Below are positions 35,964 to 47,662 of a stretch of 64,000 nucleotides of DNA, in pieces (the first letter of the stretch is position 1; each line of letters opens with the position of its first letter). Below the pieces are notes generated by a model. It searched no databases. It saw only the letters and a list, made by a program, of their open reading frames with translations, and was not told the origin of the DNA. Source of the DNA: Tetmemena sp. SeJ-2015 (lineage: Eukaryota > Ciliophora > Spirotrichea > Sporadotrichida > Oxytrichidae). The stretch covers positions 18,957-82,956 of the forward strand of contig JAJKFJ010021806.1 in assembly GCA_027382625.1 (NCBI GenBank), read 5' to 3'. Made by a program: the position numbers and the translations under genes.

Positions 35964-37383
35964 TCAAACATTAAGAGTTGCACTCAAGTTCCTGTGTTAG
36001 TCAGAAAGCGCAGTCTTGAGTTTCTTTAATGCCTCAATCTGAGAGCTCATCTTCTTCCTCTCTTCTTCTGTTTCGTACTGCAATTTCTTGGTCCTGAGTT
36101 CGAACATTTGAATGTTCTGAATTTCAGTTTCCAGCACCTGCATCTCCAATTTCTTGGTCTCTACTGTTGCCTGGTAGTTCTCAAACTTCTTGCCGTTGTC
36201 GTTCATGTCGTCCTTCACCTAGTCAAACTTGCGCATGAAGTCATTGATCTTGCCAGTGAGTTCACCTACGTTCTCTGCAGCTTTTTGGAATGCTTGTTTA
36301 GCTCCCTCAGCCTCCTTGAGGACTTAAGTGATACCGCCTTCGATCTTGGTCTTTATCTTCTTCTCTACATCCAACCACGACCTTGCGATGCTCATCCATC
36401 TTCAACTGATAGAGTGCTTCCTTCTTCTTGTAGTCTGTGATAGCCTCCTAGATCTTCATCCTAATGGCTTGGTTCTACTCCAGTTCTAGTTGACGCTTTG
36501 CTTCTGCACTTCAAGTTCTTGAGTGACTTCCTTCATCTGATCTGAAAAATTCTGAGCTAACTTTTGACGCTCTGACTTCTCCTCGTCAGAGCATCTGCTC
36601 ATGCTTCAGGTACAGATCAGAGTTCTTCTATAGAAGTCCCTTTGAAAGTGAAGCGAGCATGTTCTTCTTTCCCAGGTTCTTGCCAATGTCATCTCTGATC
36701 TTTCCAATGATCTTCTCCTGCTCGCTTATCACGAGCTGCTTGCCTAACTAAGATTTCTACTGCTTTGCTATCTCATTGATCGACTTAGCTATCTTATCTC
36801 TGAGAGCCTTCAAGCTCTGTGCCTTGTTGGCGGAGGTTGCAAAGGCGTTGAACAAGTCTTCAACCTCAGTGGCATCCTTGCGCAACAACTTCTCAATTCT
36901 CTTGCCCTCTTCCTTCTCTCTTTTCTCCCACTCGCGCTTCCTCTCCTCTGAGAATCTAAAGTATTTGTAAATATAGATCAATGGTTAACTTACTGGACCT
37001 CAGGCTGTGAGAGAGAAGCCTCGTCTGCGTCAAAGTCTTTAATGAAGTTGGTGTAGATCTACTACTACATGGCCTTGTATTGATCTGCTTTCTCTTCTGG
37101 AGTGAGATGAGGCTCGTTGCTAACCTCTTGCACTTCCTCCTCCTTGGTGATGGTCGTGATCATGATCATGATTGTGGTCGTCTCCTCCACAGCCCACATC
37201 ATGACTTTAAGTAGTTTGCGCTTCTTACTGCTGCTTCTGATTTTGCTTCTTGTTCTTCTTATTGTTATTCTTGGAAGAAGTTGCTTCGACTGAGATGCTT
37301 GCAACAGATGATTATGTGGTTGCAGTGCTGGCAGTCTATGATTGAGATTGTTGCTGCTTGTTCTACTTTTTGTTTTTGCCCAT
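35964..37383 (-). CDS. Taxilin-like coiled-coil protein
   Basis: The start is MGKNKKQNKQQQ with Q/N/K-rich and His/Asp-rich stretches (DHNHDHDHDHH), then EPHLTPEEKADQYKAM and a long coiled coil: EEGKRIEKLLRKDATEVEDL, KIIGKIRDDIGKNLGKKN, LLQKNSDLYLKHEQML, LAQNFSDQMKEVTQELE and ETEEERKKMSSQIEALKKL. The pattern KNxLASL...LLxKNxDLY...F...M.EV matches the taxilin core, which binds syntaxins and ribosome-associated factors in vesicle traffic. Frame slips near 37160, 36500 and 36370 are unresolved; the first lies in a GGA repeat. Confidence 0.65.
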
Positions 37384-37536
37384 AGTATATTGGTCTCTTA
37401 TAAATTTGAATTTGATAATTTATAATCCTCTCCCACTTCTACTCCTTAAGTTACCTCCTCTGAAGAATCTGAGGAGCAAAGAAGAAGAATAAAGTTTTAG
37501 AAATTAATAAAAACCAAAAGGGAAGACAAAAAAAAC

Positions 37537-38211
37537 ATGTCAGGCGGAGAATACAAGTACGTGCACACTTCTTACGATAACCAGGACGAGATATACATCG
37601 ACAGCTCGCAAGAGCGCATGGAATTCAGCCTTACTAAGGGCGTAAAAATTTGGATGGCGTTCAACAGAGAGTTCTACTTCTGTGCTAAGCTCATTTCTAC
37701 ACTTATTGCAAGCAGCTATCTCACAGTCACTATAATCCTCTACCAAGAGTAGTCAGAAAAGGCAGAGATCACTTAGCAGAATAGAGACATAGAGAAGTAA
37801 CTGCTGCTGCTTTTGGCTGTTGTGCATGGGCTTAATTTGGTAGCGGTGACATTTGATTATCTTGGCTTTATCTTCAAGAACTTCACTTTCTATGGATTCA
37901 AGTGTGTGATTGATGTACCCTCCATCATCATTGCAATAGTAGTACAGATAATATTCTTCAAAACACTCATTCAAAGCAGCAACTCTAATAAAGATAGCTA
38001 AGAAACTGCTTACTAACTAGATGAGGGAGTAAAGAGTTGGCTATTGTGCGAGGTGATAACTATGTATGTGATGGGTGCATTATGGCTAGCCCTCAACATC
38101 TACATCTATTGCACAGTTCACTCCTCCAAATTTCAATACACTTACTATTTGAGTCTCAGAGGTTAGGATATAGATGAAGATGATGAGTTTAAGAGCAAGT
38201 ATTACAATTGA
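37537..38211 (+). CDS. Four-helix membrane protein
   Basis: 224 codons, no intron needed. Soluble start (MSGGEYKYVHTSYDNQDEIY), then four hydrophobic segments: FCAKLISTLIASSYLTVTII, LLLLAVVHGLNLVAVTFDYL, VIDVPSIIIAIVVQIIFF and VITMYVMGALWLALNIYIYC. The acidic end is GQDIDEDDEFKSKYYN. No family recognised. The divergent taxilin gene starts 153 nt upstream. Confidence 0.75.
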
Positions 38212-38326
38212 TTTATTGATTTGCTCGACTTCAAACTACTCTTTAATTCTAGAATACCTTATCTCTGCTCTTATAGTTAGAGGGTAAATAATAATTATTA
38301 TTAGTATATAGTAAAGAGTGCATTAA

Positions 38327-40085
38327 ATGTCTTCAAGCGACGAAAGCCATAAGCCTGCAACCAAGAAGGGCTCTAAGTCTCACTCAAAGTCTGAAAAGCA
38401 CTCTTCCTCTAAGGGCAGAGATGCAGTTGAGTATCAGATTAAGCCCTCTTCAGCAGGCCCATCTATGGATACATCAAAATGGCCACTACTTCTCAAAGTA
38501 AGAGCCGACATTCAATCCTCAAGCATAAATTCCACTATTAAGCTTATGATAAGGACTCTCCTTAGCAGTTTAATTAGAGGAATTATTGCGAAAGGAAGCT
38601 ACCTAATATAAATTTCTCTTTGAGAAAGTTGATTAAGAAGTTAAGCATGGTGTTTTTAACCTGATGATAATAGAACTACGACAAGTTGAACGTGAAGACC
38701 AACCACTTCACTCCCCTCCCATGCGGATGGTCACCAACCAACAGACCTCTCCTTGAGCACAAAAGATATGGAGTCATCAACCTTGACAAGCCATCAAACC
38801 CCTCATCTCACGAGGTCGTTGCCTGGATTAAAAAGATCCTCAAGGTAGACAAGACTGGTAAGTAACATTCTATGAGTCTAAAACTAATTTAGGACACAGT
38901 GGTACTCTCGATCCTAAGGTTACTGGATGTCTCATCGTGTGCATCAACAACGCCACTAGACTCGTGAAGGCCCAACAGTCTGCATGGAAAGGAGTACTGC
39001 GCTATTGTCAAGCTTCATTAGCACATTGATAAGACCAAGACTCTCGAGAAGGCCATTCAGCAACTTACTGGTCCTTGCTTCCAACGCCCACCTCTAATTT
39101 CTGCTGTGAAGAAGGAACTGAGAGTGAGAACTATCTACGAGACCAAGCTATACGAGCACGACACCAAGCGCGACATGGCAATCTTTTGGCTCAGCTGCGA
39201 GGCTGGTACCTACGTGAGAACCATGTGCGTTCATATTGGTTACTTGCTCGGATGCGGTGCTCATATGCAAGAGCTGAGAAGAGTTAGATCTGGAGCTCTT
39301 AAGGAAGATGAGACCATGGTAACTATGCACGATGTTAAGGACGCTCAATGGCATTACGAAAAGTACAATAACGAGACCTACCTCAGAAGAGTCATCATGC
39401 CTCTTGAAATCTTGCTCATCCACTATCCCAGAATCGTTGTCAAGGACACCTCCGTCAACGCTATCTGCTATGGTGCTCAACTCATGTTGCCAGGAGTATT
39501 GAGATACGAGTCTGGTATCGAAGTTGGAAAAGAAGTCATTCTCATGACAACCAAGGGAGAGGCCATCGCTCTTGCCATTGCTCAAATGACTACCTCAACC
39601 ATAGCCACTTGTGACCACGGTATCGTTGCCAAGACCAAGAGAGTTATTCTTGAGAGAGACGTCTACGAGCGCAAATGGAAGCTCGGCCCCTTCGCCAAAA
39701 AGAAGGAGACCCTCAAGACTGAAGGAAAGCTTGACAAGTACGGAAGAGTGAATGAGACCACTCCTGAGGCTTGGAAACTTCTCTTCGGAAACCCCGATCA
39801 AGGCACCAGCATCGATGCAGTCGCTTCTAAGCTAATCTTACTGATCATATGATGACTTAACTTCGTTTGAATGATGGTTTAGGAGTGAAGAAGGAGCAGA
39901 ATGGCACCACCGCCAAGCCTTCTAAGCCAGTAGCAAAGGCAGAGAGCGAATCAGAGGAAGAGCAGCCCTCAAAGAAGGACAAGAAGTCCAAGGACAAGAA
40001 GGAAAAGAAGGACAAGAAGGATAAGAAGAAGAAGGACAAAAAGAAGAAGAAGGCTGACAGCAGCGACGAGGAGAGCGACGAATGA
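38327..40085 (+). CDS. CBF5: CBF5 / dyskerin, H/ACA snoRNP pseudouridine synthase
   Basis: Nucleolar catalytic subunit of H/ACA RNPs, which isomerises uridine in rRNA. About 483 residues. Landmarks: [36 protein letters not shown], the catalytic-Asp loop [31 protein letters not shown], and the PUA region to VNETTPEAW. The Lys-rich KKD/KKE nucleolar tail follows only after removing 39802-39902. Introns: about 170 nt after WPLLLK and 35 nt after VDKTG. A one-base insertion near 38985 breaks QQSAGKEY; no pointer explains it. Confidence 0.94.
39802..39902. other. IES candidate in CBF5, 101 bp, pointer GGCACCA
   Basis: GGCACCA at 39802-39808 and 39903-39909, in the same codon phase. Deletion joins FGNPDQGT to [16 protein letters not shown] and removes several TGA codons. 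Confidence 0.82.
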
Positions 40086-40315
40086 GCACTTCTCTGTAAT
40101 TAAGCTTCATAGGCTCGTAATTCATCCTAAAAGTTCAATATACCTAAGTTATTTAAGACAATGGATCACTTTATTTTCTTTGAAGCTGAATTAGCAAGTA
40201 GTTTTATTTAGGAATCTTGAGATTGCAATTAAGAAATGAACTTTAACTGCTGATCTAAATTAGAGATAACACCAAGCTTGTGCAGGCTTAAAAGAGAAAA
40301 AACAGCCGAGGGAGG

Positions 40316-41149
40316 TCAAGATAGCTCACTCAAATACTTAAAGGTAAAGTAAAATTAAAATTTAATAAGTAGAGTGGAAGTGTGTCTCCGAGGAAAATGA
40401 GACTGACCAAGTACTGAGTTTAGGTGAGGAAGCTCTTTGCTTGGTCTTCCCTCCCTAAGAAATTAAGTTAATCCTGGACTGCAATTCCTGCATAGAATAA
40501 ATAAGAATGTAGTTATTAAGATGATGATGGAAAGTACACCAAGCACAGGTGTAGCTATCTACATCGCCTCTAGATTTTCTATAATAAAGGTTTCTTGCAG
40601 TGAGGTTAGCGTCATCACGAATACTATATCCAGAGTCCCCAGTAGAAGCAATATTACTGCATAGGCTTAGAAACTGAATAGTAGCTGATTTAAGTAAAAG
40701 TCGTATTAGTTCGCTTGAAGATTCCTTTTACAAGTTTGGTTTGGAGTATCCTAATACTAGCTCTAAGATATTAAATCACCCTAAGTTTCGTGTTTATCTT
40801 GTAGTAAGACCTATTTATTTGAAAGTGTGTGAGGTTTGTGTCTGCTATAGAAGTTTCTAAGTTTGTTTGAGACGAAGTTCTTAAGTTGTTTGATTTGATA
40901 TTAAGGGATGAAATTGGTGAAGATTGAGTTAGATGCTGCTGTTGGAGCTTATTCGTAGGCTGAGACATCGATAGCGCTCCAGTTGAACACAGTGATGAAT
41001 ACTCCCAACACAGCATTTGCAAAGGCCCCTAGCTGCCAGGGATTACTAAATGCGTAATCCATTACCGTCGGTGCTTTGCCATGCTCAAACTGATTTGCAA
41101 AAAATAATCCTGCTGCTGCTGCTTCATTATGAAGTAAATTGAGCTCCAT
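40316..41149 (-). CDS. Three-helix membrane protein
   Basis: 277 codons in one frame with many TAA/TAG as Gln. A helix near residues 50-70 (QLGAFANAVLGVFITVFNW), a hydrophilic Q/N/T-rich middle, then FSFQAYAVILLLLGTLDIVF and ATPVLGVLSIIILITTFLFI, followed by CRNCSPGL and a basic tail. No family recognised. It converges on CBF5. Confidence 0.65.
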
Positions 41150-41301
41150 ATTTTAAAACCGACTAGCTCAGCTTGAGATTAAAAGTGATTAATTCTTGCG
41201 ATTAATTGTTGTTCAAATTCAAACTTATATAATTAACTAATCTTCTCAAATTATAAACTCTCAACTCACCTACTCCTACACCTTATAATCCTTCAACAAC
41301 T

Positions 41302-41621
41302 ATGGCAGACCAAAACCAGCAACAGCTTGATGGTAAGAAACACATAAACATCAACACATTTCTCTTATAATGATTATGCTATAGGTGCAGACAACGCCAA
41401 TGAGCTCACTCAACTTGTGCAGAACATGTCTAAATTCATTATAAATTATGCTGAGCCAGATGCAGCAGCGCTTCCAAACTATGAGCGACAACATCGTCGG
41501 CCGCATCGACGAGATGGGAAAGAGGATTGACGACCTAGAGTCCTCCATCGCAGACCTAGTCAACGAGGCTCAAAATGATCCTGACATCGCCAAGGTCCCC
41601 GCTCAAAATCAGCCTAAGTGA
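41302..41621 (+). CDS. HSBP1: Heat shock factor-binding protein 1
   Basis: 81 residues after removing one 52-nt GT-AG intron and one 22-bp [14 protein letters not shown], then [40 protein letters not shown] and [10 protein letters not shown]. This matches the conserved HSBP1 trimeric coiled coil, which binds HSF1 and damps the heat-shock response and also acts in WASH-complex assembly. Length is normal for the family. Confidence 0.92.
41426..41447. other. IES candidate in HSBP1, 22 bp, pointer ATG
   Basis: ATG at 41426-41428 and 41448-41450. Deletion gives [15 protein letters not shown], gap-free against the family. A 28-nt GT-AG reading (41428-41455) is also in frame but drops two conserved residues. 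Confidence 0.65.
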
Positions 41622-41767
41622 TTGCCCCTGACCGCAAAGGCATTCACATCATAACTATTTGTGAAATTTATAGAAGTTGCTGCTGCTGCAACTTGATTTG
41701 TGCAATAAATAAGTTTTCATTAAAGCTTTGCAATTATAATTTATTAAGCCTATAATAATTAAATAAA

Positions 41768-42067
41768 ATGAGCAGTCACGCTGGCAAGTCCCCCTTCCAG
41801 ATCTTCAATGAGGCCAACAGCAGCCTCATCGAGTGCTATGAACGCGTTCAGGCCGCCCAAGGCTCCAACCCTAAGCCAGACCCCTCTCTCCTCAATCAGT
41901 GCAACCCTCACAAAGAGCTGATCAAGAGCATCCTCCAGAGAAACGACCTCACCATGTCCAAGCTCATGGAGGAGAGAATCAAGCTCCTTGAAGTCATTTC
42001 CAAGTCTAAGCAGTGGGCCCAGCCTGCCATCCCAGACCTCGATTTAGAAATATTAGCTTTTAAATGA
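41768..42067 (+). CDS. Small helical protein, 99 residues
   Basis: Intron-free frame MSSHAGKSPFQIFNEANSS to a TGA. Mostly helical: LIECYERVQAAQ, KELIKSILQRNDLTMSKLME. GC and codon use resemble the HSBP1 coding region. No family recognised. Confidence 0.65.
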   Translation: MSSHAGKSPFQIFNEANSSLIECYERVQAAQGSNPKPDPSLLNQCNPHKELIKSILQRNDLTMSKLMEERIKLLEVISKSKQWAQPAIPDLDLEILAFK

Positions 42068-42319
42068 TTGAGCGCACAGAGTCAAGCTAATAAATTAAAT
42101 CACTGCTTTTTCAAGAGGAAAGGTCTCGCAGATATCTATCGCAAACTAAGTTCCAAAGAGAACAAGAAGAAATATTTATCAGCTTGCTTAGGGACTTAGA
42201 TTGTAAATCTGCTTTATTTAAACATAAGAATTCCTAGTTCACTCTAGAATCAGATAGTGAAATAATGACACTAGAAATCATTGACAAGAATTACGTGTAT
42301 GCTTAAGAAATTCATTTGA

Positions 42320-43754
42320 TCAAATTCTGAGAGTACCGATTTCAAACCGAGATAAAAACGCTCTCTTATTTGCAACATACCCATGTCCATCATCTAAACA
42401 TAAGTTATGAACACAAAATATTTCTATTCTTACCAAAGACTTGAGATCCATCTCTCCCCACAGCCCTGAAGATGTTATTAAACCCTCCAGGGTGTTAGTT
42501 CAGAAACTTTGAAAAATCGTAGACACGCCGTTTATTATTGACCAAGCACTATCTTTAGTATTATGTTGCCTCACTTCTTCCATGGTGTACTATCCTCTAA
42601 ATCCCTGGGTAGTTTAATTTGGGCTTTTAGCCTGCCTAGTGTTACTTAATCCATTAGGATTAGTGTTTTAAGATTTTTAAATGCTCTAAGTGTAATTAGA
42701 GTTGCTATTGTGGTTACTAATAGTCCCCTTGTATTTCTTATCTTATTGAACATTTTCTTCTTCGTCGCTGTTTTTCTTACTAGCCTGGCTGCTATTTTTA
42801 GTTGAGCTATTTTTGTCCTTCTTAAACTGGCTCTGCTAAAATAATAATCCACTTCTTAATTGTAGCTTTGTTCTGTTGAAACTCTCCTGAGATTTTGTGG
42901 AAGTTTCTAAGTAAGCTCTATAGCCAACTTTAGATTGAGGGTTGGTGGTCATGTCTAGGGGATTTTACTGATAGTCACTTTTTTCATACTGTGGGATGTC
43001 CGACTCTTTGGGCATTTCAACTAGCAAAGCGATTTTGGCATAGCCAGTTTTTGATAGATTGAAAGCTATGACCTTCTGAGTTCCGTTCTACAAGAAAATT
43101 AATAACCTTAAGAACTTCACTCTGCTGTTGTTATTACCTTGAAAGTGCGAGTGAGTTCCTTGCTAGAACTGAGAGATAAAATTATATGATCCTCGTCTTT
43201 TACACTTCTGGGAGCTCTTTTTTGTTATAAAATTGAGGGAAAAAAATACTATAAGAATTTGATTATTAGATTTGTTGAAGATCAAATCTGATGTGAGTGT
43301 ACTTGTAGATTGCCACATCATCCAAAGGAACATTCTTATTTTCTTTCGCATTCTACAAAAGCTCTTAGCAAAATAGATAAAGTGAAATAAATTGGAAATG
43401 AGGGAACCTCCTCTCTTCTCACTTACATTTAGAAGTATTGAGTCTCGACTGAAGATCCTCTTCAGATAATCATAAGCAAAGAAAAGCATAGCAAGAATTT
43501 CTCGATCTGTACATCCATCGTCCCTAAATTAGTAAGAAATCAGCAAACAATAAATAATATGGCCAATAGGCGCTTCTCATTTGATCTGAGCAAAAAATAT
43601 GAAGTTCTTACCACTTAAGTTCTAAGTGAAACATTCTTCCATATTTGAAGTGAATAACGTTTATTTCATCTTCATCATCTCCTCCACCTGCTATGAAGTC
43701 TGTTTGAGCTACTGCGAAAGGGTTGAACGAGTTACTCTAGGGATTTTCTACCAT
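42320..43754 (-). CDS. Cytochrome b5 heme-binding domain protein
   Basis: The N-terminal half is novel (MVENPQSNSFNPFAVAQTDF; LKWDDGCTDREILAMLFF; KVIAFNLSKTGYAKIALLVE), then a Q/S/N-rich linker. The C-terminal 90 residues are a cytochrome b5 fold: YTMEEVRQHNTKDSAWSIIN, VYDFSKFLNQHPGGFNNIF, GRDGSQVFDDGHGYVA, KRAFLSRFEIGTLRI. The first heme His is in HPGG and the second in DGHGYV. An intron interrupts after QVF. A 2-base surplus or 1-base loss near 42519-42529 shifts the frame inside NGVYDF. An electron-transfer or heme-sensing role is inferred. Confidence 0.8.
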
Positions 43755-43781
43755 GCTTTTCAAGTACCAAATTTTAATTTT

Positions 43782-44811
43782 TCAGTAAGAATTTAAAATA
43801 GTTCTCGATATCAACATCGAATCGCTAATCTTATTAAAGAGAGTAAAGTAAATTTGATCAGATATTAGAGAGAAGCTTCTTTTTATTAACCTGGAAGTTG
43901 GAAGCGAATTAGAGTTGTGGAGCAGCTGCTAACTAGTGTTAAATTAAAAAGTTTTAAGTGAAAAGGGGATCCACTAAGATGAGCCTAGTTGGATAACTAA
44001 CCTTATTCAAATTACATTGAGGATCGCAGATTTGCATTTCTGCTACTCTAATTTAGACTATTGGAGTTCGAAAAACTCTAGCGGCTCATTCTCAGTCCCT
44101 CAGAGTATTCTCTGATTTGCAATCTTTTCTTTGTGGCGTTAATCCAATCTTCCGATCCAACATTTGCTGGCCCTAAACCGCCTAGCTCATAGTATTTTTC
44201 AGACTTCTGATTTTCGAGACCTTTAGAGTTTTGCATTTACTGATGCTTTCTTATGAGCTCTGATATCTTTGTGTAGTCTTTGCTTCTCCAACTTATGAGC
44301 GGTCGATAGAGTGTCCATTTTATGAATCAACGTTCTTTTAAGTGAACTAGAAGCGCTTTAATGATTGTCTTCTCTCTAATTTATTGTTCAATGGCCCCTC
44401 CTCCAGATCTTGAGATAATCCTCTCTAGTAGTATAAGGAGCCCTTGGTTATCGAATCTTGCTATCTGCCGTTATCCTAACTGGCTAGCTGCGTTTATTGG
44501 AGCAATCTCAAAAATAAATTTTCAAGTTGTCATGGACACTTTAGTTGACAAAACTCGAGTATATTTCTTGATCTCTCTTTTATAAGCCACGAAGATTTGC
44601 TTAACTTAAGTTCTTCTTTGTCGATTGCTTTGACTAAGTAAATTAAATCAATAAGTGACTTTCTATCGGTCATCTAAGAGTCCAAAGGATTATAGTTTCT
44701 AGATGTACCTTGGGAAGCTGTTGTCTCTTCCGCAGTAGTGATGTTATTTTATTGTGTCCCTGTTGAAAGTCTCTCACCTATTTCTGCTGCTTAGTTACCA
44801 TAGCGGTTCAT
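43782..44811 (-). CDS. Unknown protein
   Basis: Start MNRYGNQAAEIGERLSTGTQ. A helical central part follows (SLIDLIYLVKAIDKEELKLS; RFDNQGLLILLERIISRSGG; KTIIKALLVHLKE), reminiscent of helical repeats but not assignable, then YYELGGLGPANVGSEDW and a Ser/Asn-rich tail. At least three frame breaks (near 44550, 44390, 44320) are unresolved. The start abuts the previous gene. Confidence 0.45.
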
Positions 44812-44956
44812 TATGAAAATTTGAATAAATAAATTTTCATTCCCTTTTAAGAAGTAAACTTTGTTAGAAGTTTGTTAGAAGCAGATTTGATGCCTGGTAA
44901 GCTGGTATTCTATGTTACCTGCTCATTTTGAGTTACTTTGTTGTCTTAATAAGCAT

Positions 44957-45699
44957 TCAAAATATTAATAAATTGAAGGCCAGCGCAAAATTCTATAGAT
45001 GATTCTAATTAGAGCTAACACTAGCTCCTTTAGAGTTATAATTGTTATCTACATTTGTTTTCGCTTCGATCTTAGTGTTGTCTATCTACTGTAGGCTTAG
45101 GTCTATCTTTTTAAGAAACTTCTGCCTCCTTCTCATCTACTGTCGCTTGATATTCTTCTTCTCTGCCTCTATTTTATCTAACTCCATTAGACTGATCTAA
45201 AAACTGCTGCTTCTGCTTTAGCTCCTCCAACTTTTACCTGAAGTTGATCTTTGGCAAGTTCAGGCTGTTATAAGTAGAGAACTAAGAATCAAGTTGCTAA
45301 GATTACTGATAGAGGTGAGACCTGTTTGGATCTTCATAAGTGCCCACCAAGAGCTAGTCCTCATGGAACTTACTTTTTTACAAACTTTTTGCTTAGGTGA
45401 AGCGAGAAGGTGTAAACTAGTCCTTAGACTCTCTGATGTTCATATACTCACTATTGTTGATATTTTTAGCACTGAGCTCCCTCTCAAAGATGACTACCTC
45501 ATCATTTATTCTAAATCTTGCTTTCTTGGATCTACCGACATTTTGTGAGCTATTTAATAATTTTTGGTCACTGCTTCAGAGTAGGATGGACTGATATCTT
45601 CACCATATAGTTCTTGAGACCGGGACTAAGCCTAAGTGCGAAACACGCCCAAATTTGCGGTCTGTCTTAATACATCTCGTAGCCGATTTTATTAGGCAT
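44957..45699 (-). CDS. Unknown protein
   Basis: Start MPNKIGYEMYQDRPQIWACF, a 22-nt GT-AG intron, then HSQNVGRSKKARFRINDEVV and a Gln/Lys/Glu-rich coiled region (KINFRQKLEELKQKQQFLDQ). The tail is VDNNYNSKGASVSSNQNH. The 3' frame is uncertain. No domain recognised. Confidence 0.5.
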
Positions 45700-45714
45700 G
45701 GTTTGGAGTTTCTT

Positions 45715-46496
45715 TCATATTTTATCCAATTACTTTGTGAAGCAAAATAATAGAATAAAGTTCTCCTTGGCCCGTTTTATTTTTACTGATCGTATTATTT
45801 CTTGATTCATTCTATCTGAGAGTCTGCTGAGCATTTACAGACTCCAGTCCAGGCAGAATTTAAGGGCTGTAAACATTAAAGAAGCATAATCCACATAGAC
45901 TTATAATACATTACTCTTGAATATCTGGAAATTTTGGAAGTAGCTGGCCATGAGCTCGCTGCCCATATTTTCATTAGTGACTTGGTTCTTAGGCTTCTTC
46001 TTTTCTTTTTACTTCTGTTAATCCGTCTCCTCAGCACTCTGTGACTTAGGAAGCATTAAATGTCTCTGGAGTTGCTGATTTTGTGCTCCTGGCTTTGCCT
46101 TAGCAGACTGATACTAGTCATTCGATACGAAATAGTTTTGATTTTCGAGGTCATACTATTCCTCTTTAAACGGCATGGGCTTTTTTATCTTGCCTTTAGA
46201 TTTTTCAATTTCCTTGTTGTTAGCTTTTGTTGGTGGTAGGTCAACTTTATCTATGGGTCTGCTTTCAGCATTAGACTCTATTACAATATGAGAAGGAATT
46301 ATAAGTTATAAGCAGTTAAGAGAGTTTAAATATGACCAGACTTGTCTTGGAACTGTATTCTTCCCTTGAACCTGTTTTTAAAAGCGCTCTTCGCAGCTTG
46401 AGTGTCTTTGCTTTGTCTCAAGCCATCAACTCTGTTATTGGTTTCAGATTTGTGAGCTGGGATCAGATGCTGTGCGTGTTTTGTGTTTTCTTCCAT
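45715..46496 (-). CDS. Unknown Lys/Gln-rich protein
   Basis: MEENTKHAQHLIPAHKSETN at the start, then a basic Q/K-rich region and a C-terminal helix (FKSNVLQVYVDYASLMFTAL). The frame is restored by removing 46285-46328. It ends at a TGA just before the next ATG on the same strand and in the same frame, so the two could be one gene interrupted by an unrecognised IES. Confidence 0.5.
46285..46328. other. IES candidate, 44 bp, pointer AATATGA
   Basis: AATATGA at 46285-46291 and 46329-46335. Deletion joins FQDKSGHI to VIESNAESRPIDK. Confidence 0.7.
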
Positions 46497-46738
46497 TATA
46501 AGATTTTAAAAAAGATGAAGGGGATCAATTATTGAGCTGATAATGCTGTGCTGTTTTAATAGATATTTGTCATTATAAGATTTTACAAAAAAGTTTACTG
46601 GTTTTTTATTTAATTTCAACTCATAACTGTTGACCCAAATCATTCATCACATCTCTATTCATTTATCTAATATTCTCTGATTTCTTTGATAATTCAACTA
46701 ATAATTGTTGTTAACTCTATCTGCATTAATTCGATTCC

Positions 46739-47515
46739 TCACTAATCTGCTGCTTCTTCTTCCTCATCCTATTGATATTCCTCATTATTCCATTCTTTCG
46801 CTTCCTAAAATAATATCTCACATCTCCTAAGCAGTGGCTTACTCTGAATTATTACAATTTAAAGTATGAATGAAACATATTTTAGAATTGAAGCATCATC
46901 ATTACAAACTCCACGTAGTCGAGCGATGCTAATATCCAGTCAAGACACATTAAGCTTGCAGAGTCCATCTATTACACACGCTGGCAGCTCTTATACATGT
47001 CCTCTGCTTTTAATCCCTCTCTCGCCAAGAATTCTAGAATAAAGATCTCACCAAAAGATATTAAAAAGTTTCAAATAACTCACCATCAAGTTTTGAGTCA
47101 AGTATCGCTAAATAATGAATTTAAATTTGGAGTATATATACAAATATACTCAGCTTAAATTGTAGACAATAGTTTGTTGTATTCTTTATAAATAGCATAG
47201 CACCTGTAAAGATCAGTTATCTATGATAGGCTTTGCTTACTCTACACTCTGGTCCTCTGTATCTTCGAATTTGAGGCAGTGCTGCTCTCCAAACTCTTGC
47301 ATCAGCTGTGTAAATTCACCACTGGAGCAAAAGTCTTCTAGCTTCCCTACTAATCTAAAGAGAAGATTAGAATCACAGTTCAAATACACTGAGTTCATTC
47401 AAAGAAAGGTTATCATTGATGTAACTGCTTTAACTTACTCGATGTCTTATTGCAGTTGCTCGTTCGTAAAAGTCTAAAGAATATAGTCCTGCTGATCTTG
47501 CTAACCTGCTTCCAT
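46739..47515 (-). CDS. CFAP36: CFAP36-like protein (BART domain)
   Basis: BART-domain proteins bind Arl2/Arl3 GTPases; CFAP36 (CCDC104) is a ciliary member. About 177 residues after removing short introns. Landmarks: LEDFCSSGEFTQLMQEFGEQ, LKFEDTEDQSVECYAIYKEY, ISILDSKLDEFLAREGLKAE, MYKSCQRVQQ and LDWILASLDYVEFVMMM, then an acidic end EEYQQDEEEEAADQ. ARL2BP is an alternative assignment. The 3' end is partly copied in inverted orientation at 29130-29292. Confidence 0.8.
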
Positions 47516-47662
47516 TAAATCGATTGTAAATTCAAATAGAAATTAATAATTCAAACACTATACCTTAAAACTGCCTCTCACAGAAGATATCAAAAACATT
47601 AGCTGAAAGATATAAATAGGGGTTTCCAATAAATATTGATGTTTCATATAGAGAATTTCATA

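Noticed and set aside
42090..42360. Plus-strand frame with a QEERSRRYLSQ-type sequence
   Set aside because: It overlaps the end of the cytochrome b5 gene on the other strand and has no start or family support.
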